64,000 bases of DNA from NCBI GenBank assembly GCA_029216955.1, contig JANAVB010029819.1:30742204-30806203 (forward strand), read 5' to 3'. Below, piece after piece: positions 32,383 to 42,499 of this stretch (position 1 is the first letter of the stretch; each line of letters starts with the position of its first letter). Both the position numbers and the translations under genes were made by a program. Source of the stretch: Iris pallida. Its lineage: Eukaryota; Streptophyta; Magnoliopsida; Asparagales; Iridaceae. Under the pieces are notes generated by a model. It did not search any database, was not told where the DNA came from, and saw nothing but the letters and a program-made list of their open reading frames with translations.

Positions 32383-32620
32383 AAATCTTTGGAAATTTTT
32401 GACTTTAATCCCACTTATTAATATGAATTTGTACTTACATTCTACTTTTTAATTTTATTGGACTTACATTCTACTTTTTGTCTCGAAAAATATTGATTTT
32501 GTCACAAAAAATATCTTTAGTGACAAAAAGTGGAATGTAAGTCCAAAAAAATTAAAAATGGGATGTAAGTACAAGTTTATATTAATAAGTGGGATGAAAG
32601 TCAAGAAATCCCAAAATCTT
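32383..32620. repeat. Foldback element of about 240 bp inside the CACTA element
   Basis: GACTTTAATCCCACTTATTA (from 32401) pairs with the complement of 32583-32602. The arms continue inwards through GTACTTACATTC and GGACTTACATTC to the central region near 32500. The arms are about 85-95% complementary by eye. Confidence 0.75.
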
Positions 32621-32740
32621 TGTATATTTAGGGTCGTATTTTCGGGGCTAAATGAATTTGTTGAATGGGCGGCAAATGAAAATTTCAAGGGGTTATGTGG
32701 GCGCTCAACAAAACCTTTTCTCTAAATCCAGACATCAACC

Positions 32741-32979
32741 ATGAGTAAGAAGAAGGCTGCTTGCCCTAGCTCCCTTGGTGATCAACGATTCCGTCGAGGC
32801 ATCGAGAAGACGTCGGCGAGAGCGGCTCCATGCACATGTTCTCCATCGAACACGGCCTCCTCGGCGACTTAATGCATCGGGGAATGGATCCCCATCGCCG
32901 GACTCCTCGCCGGAGGAACCAGAGATCGTCGCCCATGTGGTTGGCCTCAAGCCCATCGGCTTCAACACCACTCGATTCA
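32741..32979 (+). pseudogene. Exon-like fragment at the start of a possible captured gene
   Basis: ATG at 32741 sits in a good plant context (AACCATGAG) and opens with MSKKKAACPSSL. After an apparent frameshift, the overlapping frame reads INDSVEASRRRRRERL and goes on to about 32979, where AT|GTAATT could be a splice donor. The segment is far more GC-rich than the rest of the element, which suggests host coding sequence. I do not recognise the gene. Confidence 0.35.
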
Positions 32980-35900
32980 TGTAATTAATCAAAAGCCCCT
33001 TCTTTTCGTTTTATTTGCCCTATTTTCTAGTAGTTTATATTTTGTGGATCCATGAATATGTTCACCCTAGCAGTAAAAGAATGGGGGTTCTAATTTTTTT
33101 ATTTGATGTGATTACTGTTTGTTATTGAGCAAACCAACTTTTTGTTAAAATTCTTATATAGATTACTATTGTTCTTGGATACATAAGGCTCTGATCCATA
33201 CAGATACTACACGAGCTGGACCTTGACTTGTTCCCAATGCAAAGCTTAAACATAACTATGATAATTATGAGGTTTTACTATGTTTTCATATAGATTCTAG
33301 TGAACTAAAAGTTCAATCACTGTGTCGGACACTTATTGGTTGCATCCTGGCCACTCCAAAATATACTAGGATGAAACAAAATGTGAAGTTGTTTCTCCTA
33401 AACTCGAGTCAGAGATCAAGAGTGAAGTTGTTTCTAATGCATAGTGTCTAAAGAAACTCGCCCCTCTCTTTCGAAGTTCTGTAATACTGAAGAAAATCAG
33501 GTTGTAGAACCAGAAAAGATTTAGATCGAGGCAATCGGGTTGTAGAATCCGTTCTGTTATATCTCATTTAATATCAATAATCTGTACATATGGGGTTCAT
33601 TGACCTTAACTTCTTGGAAAGCAATTTGAGGATTTATTAATGTGTATATATGATACATGTTGTTGCTTGGGGTACCTTTTGAATAATAAAGTTACTATAT
33701 ATTTGGATAATAATGGTGTTTATATTTCTCCAACCCATCAAACTCTGAATATTTATGTTTATATTTGTCCAACCCAGCCCATGTCCAATCGAGGGTTGAG
33801 AATTAAATTGCTTACCAATAACCCAATTTTGGTTTAAAGGCTATAAGCAGCAATGTAGAGCATTTTTTGTCACTGGTGAGATCACTTAAACATACATAAT
33901 TAATATACATCCTTGTGTACTCTTAACTAGTCTCACTTATGTTCATGTATTAGTGTGTAGAGGAGGGATTACACGGATTTTTAAGTTCTCTGATTAGGAT
34001 ATCAAAGCAAGTAACCCATAGTTCATATATTTGTGTGTGAGCGTGTGTGCCTGTATGTCATCTTTCTTGTTCTTACTATGTTCTAAATGTTTAAAGATGG
34101 TCGATATTGAAAAGGCAAGACACCGATTTGTCATAACTTCAGGTGTTGGACACTAAATTTTTGCAATGAAGTAAGTTTCTTCCAGTTCCTTATTAATTTT
34201 GATGAAGCTGACTATGTGGTATGAATCTAATGTGTCACATGCATTTAATGGGGATATGAATTAGATACATCTTGAAGGTGAATGTTTGCTAGAAATACTA
34301 ATGTGTTGGGTTTTGTCTTACATCTGAGTAAGCAATATAATAGAGTGATTCGAGCTCGATGGCAAGCCACTACAGTTTTTTTGTCCTATTGGACTTGTGT
34401 ATGGATATACATTGCTATAAATTTATGGTTTCAAGCATGGTATAGAAACTTGGTTTTTTTTTTCTGTCCCACCCTCAAGAGTTTCCATTCCCTTAAGGGA
34501 ATTTGAAACTGGAAATTTGTTCTCTTTATCAATATTTACAAAAGATTGAACTATGAATTTGAAAGATTGCTTTCGCAGTTGCTAAGGTATATGCACTTAG
34601 GTGTGTAGTTTCATATAGAAAGTATAATATTACATGTAAAATCTGTGTCATATCTGTGTCGTTTCGTTATAATTTGTTAATTTGGTCAGGCTTGTCCGAA
34701 CTGTAGACAAGTTCTCGCATTACTTGATAGGCATGTCTTTCAATTTGTCATATTTACTTACGTGTTGCTTGCACATTTATGGTTTACTATATAACATGCA
34801 TCAACTATTTACTCGAAGTAGAGTTGTCAAACACATAATTTGAAGTTTTTTTGAAGATTTAAAGTATGCATCAATATCTTTCTTGTGGCATCATGACTTT
34901 CCTTTTCAAATTAGAAAATGTCAACAATATTGTGCTTTTTCTGAACAGTAAAATGCATGCTTATTCTAGCATAAGCAAACTAATTTATGTTTTCAAGCTA
35001 TGGCAGCCTCAGCACGATTTGTACTCTTTCTTAACGTCTTCTAATTATTTTTTCCATAGCCAGCAACAGGAATGTAGCAGAACATGTCATTCAAACAATT
35101 TTTCAGGTACATATATTCAACATTCACTCCATTGTAGAGAAAATAGAGACCGACAATAATTCTGGTGAATTCAGTATTCCAAACTGAAAAAACCTAATCT
35201 GACACAATGACACAATCTTGTTAGTACAAAATTAGCTTGAATTTTGGTCCTTATTGATAAAAAAATCTAGTCGGCACAGAAAATTGATCTTTAAACTTTC
35301 TGATGTATTTTATTTCCTTTCTTTTATCGTCCAAGTGATAATAATTTTAAATTCAATGATAAGTTTTCATACTTCTTGAGTCTTCATATATCTTGGGACT
35401 ACTTTGGGACAAGGATTCCATTTATTTATGACTGCTTGTTTGGAACCGTGTTTTTCCTTTTCTTTTTTCTTTATTTTTTTGCTGACTTTTGTTGTTTAAA
35501 TGTGATACATTGAAGTGTCTCCATTATTGAGATACAAGTACTGTGGGTTTACGTACTGTAGGTGCCCGGGGGAGAAGAACTGCGATGGCCTTATGCTTTT
35601 TGCAAGAAACACGATGTTTGTGTCGTATCTAAGAATGGTAATGCTCATTTTTCTTCTTGTTCTTGTTCTTCTTCTTTACTGTGTTTTATTACACCATTAT
35701 GTTTGATACAAGAGACACCATTTTTCTTCTTGTAATGTCATAATTATGGATGCTCGTGAAATTCTATATACTCACCTTTCCTTCTACTCTTTTTTTTACA
35801 ATAGTGAATATTAATGCAATTTTCTTGACTATATTTGAAAAAAATTGGGGGAGACGGCATGCTTCCAACATTGTTTAAATTTATTCATACGTTGTAGCAG

Positions 35901-37490
35901 ATATTCTGTCTCCATCTGCTTTTAGCTTAGGTTCAAGTGCTGAATTTGTGGTAGTAAACCTTCAAACCCACAACAAGCACTTGTGATCTTTCCTTATATT
36001 GTACTAGCTGTTGTGTCTGTCTTTATACAAAAGTCTAGTTCTGACCATTGACCGTGTCCGATTGCTCCAATTTAAAGGGAGTACCTCCATGTAAATTTGA
36101 TGTTACCCACTGCTTGAGATTGTCTATATGCCTTATTGAAGAGGTTGGCTATTTGTTAATTTTGCCTTGTTTTGACCAAATTTTGTACCATTTTTGCCAA
36201 ATTTTAGCATGTCAGCATATTTCAGCCAAATTTTAGTTGGTACTCGAATAGTTAAAGCCAAATCTGGTGTGTTTTGGCCACATTTGGCTTGTATCAACAA
36301 GATATTGCTTATTTTGTATTGACATGTTTTGGGTTTCATTAGCCTATTCTAGTCCAAAATAACCCCTAAATTGACAGATGTGCTTGAATTTGGCTAAATA
36401 TTGTATATTATCTGCTGATACCATTGCTTTTAGGTTGGTTCAGTTGTGTATGCTCATACCCAACTCTATAGGGCAAATATGTGTCAGCAAATATTTTCTT
36501 TTGCTCTTTATAAAATAGTTATTACTGTCTACATTCGTTTGTGTCATCTCATAGCCAACTCTGTAGGAAATATATGTATCAACAAATATTTTCTTTTGCT
36601 CTCTATTGTAATCTGTGTATGCATTCTATCAAATCCCTAATTGTTCGAAGTTAATTCATATAATATGTCTGTTGTATAATTAGGTAGCTACATTATCAAC
36701 TATTGCGTTTAGTACTTAACCATTTCTTCTAATTTTAGTAATATTATGGTATATGATACACTGTTGGTCAACTTGGAAAATAAGATCCTTCCATCAGAAC
36801 GTGGTATTATGGTTAGAGCTTTGGGAGATCATTCTTGTTGATGCTTCGTTTCAACTTTTAAAGAAACGCTCAATTTTTCTAACTTTGTTTTAATTAGAAG
36901 ATATTATAAGCTGTCCTCTTCTTCTTCTTCACTGGTTGTCGAAATTCTTTCAAAAATAAAACAAAGCAATAATGTACAATGAGGGACCGAGAAATATTGT
37001 GTGAACTGATCTTGTGTGAACTTATTTTTTATATAATTAATGCTAATGTGTTTTCTTCTCAATTTTGTGTAGGTTGGCGTGTAAATTTTTGATGGTTGTG
37101 GATATAAGCTAGAAGGAAAGAGTCGATCGAGCTGCATTTTGGCCTACAGATATTTTGTATGGAAATAGAATAGTTTAGTTGTTGGACTAGCGTTAGGTTA
37201 CAAACATTTTGTACATCTTGGATTCTCTTTACATGAAAAAATTATTTTGGACTACTAGTTCGATCACTTTAGGCATATAACAACTTTTTGTGCATCTTGA
37301 ATATTTTAATAAAAAATGTATGAATTTATTTATTTTGGCAAACCTTTTCTATATCTTGATTGATCGAAATGAAAGTTGCGATTAAAATTGTTGAAATCAA
37401 AATTGTGATTCAGCATTAATTTTTTTGATGCACAGGTTAATTGTATGTGACACAGATAAAATTATTCATATATGAAATTGTGTAGCAGAT
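32980..37490 (+). other. AT-rich interior of the CACTA element with exon-like segments
   Basis: Mostly AT-rich. Candidate exons bounded by AG...GT: 35060-35106 (frame RNVAEHVIQTIFQ) and 35563-35634 (frame VPGGEELRWPYAFCKKHDV). A 96-bp-spaced duplication lies at 36452 and 36548 (CAAATATTTTCTTTTGCTCT). AATAAA occurs near 37310. No transposase motifs are seen. Confidence 0.4.
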
Positions 37491-37499
37491 TTATGGCAC

Positions 37500-37850
37500 C
37501 CAAAATGCTATAAAAAATCAACAGCATTCAGCAATGCTATAATAAATCAACAGCATTAAAGAATGCTATGCGACATCTACAGCATTTATGAACGTTATTA
37601 TTCATCAGTAACATTCAAGAACGCTATAGACCATCCACAATATTCATGAACGCTATAATCAATCTACAACATTCATGAACGCTATAAACCATCCGCAGCA
37701 TTCATGAACGCTATAATCCATTTATAGCATTCAAGAACGCTATAATGTTATAGCGTTCACATGCCTTGACATACTATAGCGTGGGCAATTATAGCGGACA
37801 GAATACGCTATAGAAGGCTTTCTATAGCATTCCGTGCATGCTATTGTAGG
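37500..37850. repeat. Subterminal repeats of the CACTA element
   Basis: Units of about 33 bp around CAGCATTCATGAACGCTATAA recur roughly eight times, some inverted (TTATAGCGTTC at about 37744). Such arrays are the transposase-binding ends of CACTA elements. Confidence 0.85.
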
Positions 37851-37870
37851 CCATATTTGTTGTAGTGCGG

Positions 37871-38585
37871 GATGAATAGAATACTATGAACTGTGAGCTT
37901 CTGCCATGACCTCCTGTCTGATATCTCCACTGGGTACACAAAGACGAGTGCCGTGCCGAAGTGTACCATCTTCATGAATGCACAACTCTGGCCTTCTTCC
38001 TGTCTCACACTCTGTTCTGAGTCGCTGAAGCTTGGAATCTGCTGACTGCGCTCTCTGGATCCTCTCAACTATGCTGGACTGAACCTGTAGACTGGCCATC
38101 AACGCCACGTTGGTAGGAAGAACCACTTCAATTTCCATCTTCTGAAGATCTGCCAATAACTCTGGTTGCGCCGTTAGGAAGTAAACTCCGGCTCTCCGGC
38201 TCAACGCATCTGCTACAACGTTGGCCTTCCCTGGGTGATACTGCAAGTCCACATCATAGTCTACCAGTAGCTCGAGCCATCTTCTCTGCCGCATGTTAAG
38301 GTCCTTCTGGGTGAAAATATACTTCAGGTTCTTGTGATCAGTAAATATCTCCACTCTATCTCCGTACAAGTAGTACCGCCAAAGCTTAAGCGCAAACACT
38401 ACTGCTGCCAGTTCCAAGTCGTGGGTCGGGTAATTCTTCTCATGATCACGAAGTTGACATGATGCATAAGATATTACCTTCCCATGCTGCATCAAGACAC
38501 ACCCCAATCCTCTGCCTGAAGCATCACAACAAACTGTGAATCCTCCGGTCCCATCTGGAAGTGTGAGAATGGGAGCCGTTACCAA
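37871..38585 (-). pseudogene. pol: Element B RNase H and start of integrase
   Basis: From 38585 leftwards: [41 protein letters not shown] and [12 protein letters not shown] carry the acidic residues of the gypsy RNase H. The linker and the first His of the integrase zinc finger (EVMAEAHSS) follow, and the CACTA insertion breaks the frame. A long open frame of 233 codons survives. A TGA at 38586-38588 separates it from RT. Confidence 0.88.
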
Positions 38586-39566
38586 ACCTCACTTCAACTT
38601 CTCAAATGATTCCTGACACTCTGCTGTCCAAGCAAACTGCACATCCTTGCGGGTCAACTGGGTCATCGGCGCTGAAATCCTCGCAAAATCTGAAATGAAT
38701 CGCCGGTAGTAGTCGGCTAATCCAAAAAAGCTGCGAACCTCTGCCATTGATCTAGGTACTGGCCATGTCTCGATAGCCACAATCTTCTGGGGATCTACTT
38801 CCACTCCTCCTCGGGTAATGATGTGACCCAAGTACGAAATGCGATCGAGCCAGAACTCGTATTTACTGAACTTGGCGCACAACTGGTGCTCTCTAAGCGT
38901 CTGAACGACGATTCTGAGATGCTGCTCATGCTCTGCTTCGTTCTTTCTGTAGACCAGGATATCAACTAGGAATACGATCACGAACTGTTCCAAGTAAGGC
39001 ATGAAAATGCGATTCATGAGGTCCATGAATACGGCTGGCGCATTGGTTGCTCCGAAGGGCATAACAAGGAACTCCCAATGCCCATACCTCGATCTAAACG
39101 CTGTCTTCGGGATGTCCTACTCTATGACTCTGATCTGGTGGTATCCTGACCGCAAGTCTATCTTCGAGAATACTGAAGCCCCTTTGAGTTGATCAAACAA
39201 GTCATCAATCCTCGGGAGAGGGTATCTGTTCTTGATTGTCAATGAGTTCAAGGTACGATAATCTACACATGGCCTGGACGTACCATCCTTCTTTTTCACA
39301 AGAAGCATCTGGGCTCCCAAGGCGATCCACTTGCACGAATGAATCCCTTGGTCCTCAGTTCTTCAATCATCTTGTACAAAATCTTCCAACTCTGAAGGCG
39401 CCATCCTGTAGATTTGCTCTGATACTGGTACTATCCCGGGGATCAAGTCTATAGTGAACTCGATCTCCCTCTCTGGCGGCATCCCTGAAAGTTCTTCTAG
39501 AAAGACATCTGGAAACTCTTCAACTATCCTGGGTAACTGTACTACTGCTACTACCATCCACAATAC
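38586..39566 (-). pseudogene. pol: Element B reverse transcriptase
   Basis: [21 protein letters not shown] leads to [33 protein letters not shown] and [17 protein letters not shown]. The catalytic box reads [10 protein letters not shown], so the first Asp of FxDD is Val. The thumb follows with [14 protein letters not shown] and [15 protein letters not shown]. Frameshifts lie near 39340 and 39090, and a stop lies at about 39116. Inactive. Confidence 0.9.
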
Positions 39567-40403
39567 TGGGGAAGATGGCTCTACTGCGCCTCTGGAAAAT
39601 GAGAACTCTGGCTCGCCTGGAATGCTGAAAACAACCCTGCCAATGTGGCAGTCTATCCTAGCATACTGGTTCCTTAATCAATCCATGTCTAAGACTACAT
39701 CATAGTCTGCCATAGGGAACTCTATAAATCTAGCGGGGAACTCTTTACCGCTAACTACGATCCGATACGAGGAAAACACTCGATCTACTCCCACAAGACC
39801 ATTACCAGTAAGTATATTGAGCCTTACTGATAATGACTCAGGCTCCAATCCTATTCGTGTCGCGAATCGTGCAGACATGAATGAATGTGATGCACCAGAA
39901 TCAAATAATACCGATGCTGGAGAGGAGTTGACGAGAATAGTACCGGCTACTACCTCACCTGGTGCAACTTCTTCTTCCCTAGCCATCATCATCGCCTGAC
40001 CTTGTCCTCTGGCTGCGGGTCCCCTCTGCTGGAAACCTCTCTGCCTGCTCTGTACTTGAGTCTGGGTGTACTGCTGCTGGTTCTGCTGATGAAACGCCTG
40101 GGCCTGGGGCAACAATGGCCTCGGGTACTGATGCTGCACAGGTGCCGGTTCCCTAACTGATGGACTGGTTAGGTTGGAAGAGGACGAACTACCCCTATTC
40201 GGGTAGGCTCCTATCTTGTGATCTGCCGCTCCATAAGCCAGGCACAATCCCTGCGTCCTGCGACAATCTGCCACCACGTGCCCTGGCTTCCCGCAATGAG
40301 AACATCCCATCGCGGAAGTCTGCTTCTGCTTCTTTTGTTGCGGGTACGTCGGGGTTGAATGTTGAACCGACGTCACTGAAGGCCGCCCGCCTCGGAGTTC
40401 CAA
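39567..40403 (-). pseudogene. Element B zinc knuckle and aspartic protease
   Basis: A CCHC knuckle CSHCGKPGHVVADC is followed by a degenerate second one (CLAYGAADHKIGAYP). A Gln-rich linker leads to the protease VLFDSGASHSFMSARFA with the D-S-G active site. A frame of 241 codons survives (39678-40403) but is out of phase with gag and RT. Confidence 0.85.
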
Positions 40404-41288
40404 TGGTCAAACCCCTAGCTGCCGGGGCTGGAGCTGATGATTGGTGCATCTGATTGTGGGACCGCTTTCTACCTCCAGTCCTATCCACGATCCTCTGGAA
40501 GGTGTACTCGTGCCTCCTAGATGCCCTCAATACTGTATCGAACGTCTGGTGCTCGAACTGCTCAACTGCCAACAAGATCTCCAAATGCAGCCCCTGCTGG
40601 AACCGTTGGGCCCTATCAAACTCGGTCGCCACCAAGGTGGGGGCAAACCTACTGAGTCTAGAAAACTCAGATGCATAACCGTCGACCGATCTGCCTTCTT
40701 GCTTCAAGTTGGTAAATCTCGTCTGTAGGTCGTACCGAGCTACAGCATCAAAATACTTTATCTGGAATCTTTCTCTAAACACCGCCCAAGTAACCGGCGC
40801 CGCTAATCCCACGGCCTGTTTTGCCCACCAACTGTGATCTAAGTCCAGCAACTGTAGGCGTACCACCGCCACCTTCTCATTCTCAGGTGTCCTAGCTGCT
40901 TCCAGAACCACCTCGATATCCTGAAGCCAAGCGTCCGTGGCAATCGCATCTTCGCTGCCGTCGAAGAATGGAGGGTTCAAGCGCTTGAAGCTGTTGGCCG
41001 CGCTGTTCCCTGGATGATCGCCTCTGGTCAAAACATCTGCCACTACCTGGTGCAAGGCGTCTCCGTGACGATCCTGGAAAGCTATCAAGGTCCTGATGAG
41101 ACCTACCAAGGTGCCATCATCAGGCTCGGCAGGTCGAACGGGCTGAACTGGTGGCTCTTCTCTAGTAGGTACAACTCTGGAGGCTACTCCGGAATGCTGG
41201 GCTTGATCTCCGGGTTGCTGGTCCACAGGAGTTGCTCCGCCTTGCTGATCGGCGGGGTCAGGTACAGTGCCGCTGAAGAAGACGACAT
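40380..41288 (-). pseudogene. gag: Element B gag capsid
   Basis: The likely ATG is at 41286-41288 on the minus strand (MSSSS). A small indel near 41,270 throws the frame off, and the capsid is read from 41226 leftwards. Capsid motifs are NPPFFDGSEDAIATDAWL, WWAKQAVGLAAPVTWAVF and SEFSRLSRFAP, matching the gypsy gag family. The frame drifts out before the zinc knuckle near 40,385. Confidence 0.85.
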
Positions 41289-41441
41289 AGGGAAAACAAT
41301 AAGGAAGGACCAGGATAGATCAACGATACAAGCACATGATCATGGCAAGAATCCAGAGATTCAGAGGATATGAACGAAGATCAAAGACGAGTACTGATTG
41401 AGACATCTATCCGGTAAACCCTCACATATCTTGAATGCCAA

Positions 41442-41460
41442 GACCTGCATGGGCCTACCA
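41442..41460 (-). promoter_or_regulatory. Primer binding site of element B (tRNA-Ile type, one base inserted)
   Basis: The plus strand reads GACCTGCATGGGCCTACCA, the same site as in A and C but with one extra T before ACCA. Nine bases separate it from the LTR. Confidence 0.6.
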
Positions 41461-41469
41461 CTTAAACCA

Positions 41470-42499
41470 TGTGACGCCCCAGAATCCAGAATACTGGAGA
41501 GCGGGGGCGTACATAGCCAGCTACGTATATTGAAATGAATCTACCTCGCTATACGGTCACGGCTGTCTAGATATATGAGGTTTAACTACAAGCCAACAGT
41601 CTCCTATGGTCATGAACAAGCCTATTGTCTCAATCTCAAGCAAGCAATAATAGTTACAAGGTGTCACAGCACCAAATATATAATAGCAAGGTGTCCTATA
41701 AATTACATATTGGATGATCATGAAGCTAGTCGTACAAAATGTCAAGACTAGCAAGAGTTCAGTCATACATGATCAACCCTAGGATTTGTTAATCATGTTA
41801 CAGCCCGTAGGCAGACAGTAAGTAAATATGCATCGAGCTAACAGGTGCTCGTCGGCTAACCGTCTCAAAAGAATAATTTTACAGTGTAGTGAGCGAAACT
41901 AAAATAGGAAAACCCACTCGTAGCCCGGGTACCTTCTAGTCGCCACCATCAGGCCTGGAGGTTCGGTAGATCTTCGGAGCTGCTCCAAAATTTGGCCACA
42001 CAAAACCAGCTGGGTCAAACCCCAGAAAGAGCAAGTGCCACAAGGGAGGCCACGAAATAAGAACAAAGCCAGCATATCAGAACATAAGAAATAGAGAAAA
42101 GTACAAGTAATAAAGAGTACAACAAGACATAAACGACTAGGGACGTGGAACCATTCCGGAAGCCAGGTTACAACCCGTAAACCAAACAAGGACCGTGGTT
42201 GTAATCCTTCCCCTGAATAGCACTTTGTCTCTACCCATTTATTGTTAAAGATAAGTAAAATAATCATGATCAGGGGTACTAGGTACAGGGACTAGACGAG
42301 ACTTAGACAAGGCTGGACGCCATCCATTCACAAACGGCCAAGCAATTACTACGGCTTACTACTTAACTAACTAGGGTAATCACAAGCCTAGTTACTAGCA
42401 AGATGCAAATGAGAAATACCCAGTCCCAAGCCCTGCAGACTATCCAGTTATCCTTTCGCGGGTTGAGAGTATGGTTGGGTACATCGCCCAGGAGACAAT
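41470..42499 (-). repeat. 5' LTR of element B, right-hand element end (first part)
   Basis: TGTGACGCCCC matches the start of 27744-28770 with scattered differences. It is interrupted after AGACAAT at 42499 by element C and resumes at 58334. Confidence 0.9.
42495..42499. repeat. Target duplication of element C, left copy
   Basis: ACAAT here and at 58329-58333. The uninterrupted sequence in the other B LTR near 28775 has ACAAT once. Confidence 0.92.

Larger units (their letters stand above)
31860..37867. mobile_element. CACTA (EnSpm) transposon, 6.0 kb, no transposase recognised
   Basis: The ends are inverted repeats CACTACAACAAATATGGCC at 31860 and its complement ending at 37867, with one mismatch in about 29 bp. 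CGG is duplicated at both sides, and removing the element joins the integrase frame of element B. Subterminal repeats of CATGAACGCTATAA type fill 37500-37850 and are weaker at 31880-32020. No TnpA/TnpD-like protein is visible, so the element is non-autonomous. Several short exon-like segments with splice-site consensus are present on the plus strand. Confidence 0.9.

Noticed and set aside
31860..37867. Search for a CACTA transposase (TnpD/TnpA type)
   Set aside because: No long frame or recognisable motif on either strand, so the element is treated as non-autonomous.
37841..38068. Minus-strand frame overlapping the CACTA right end
   Set aside because: Out of frame with the RNase H/integrase of element B and crosses the transposon junction.
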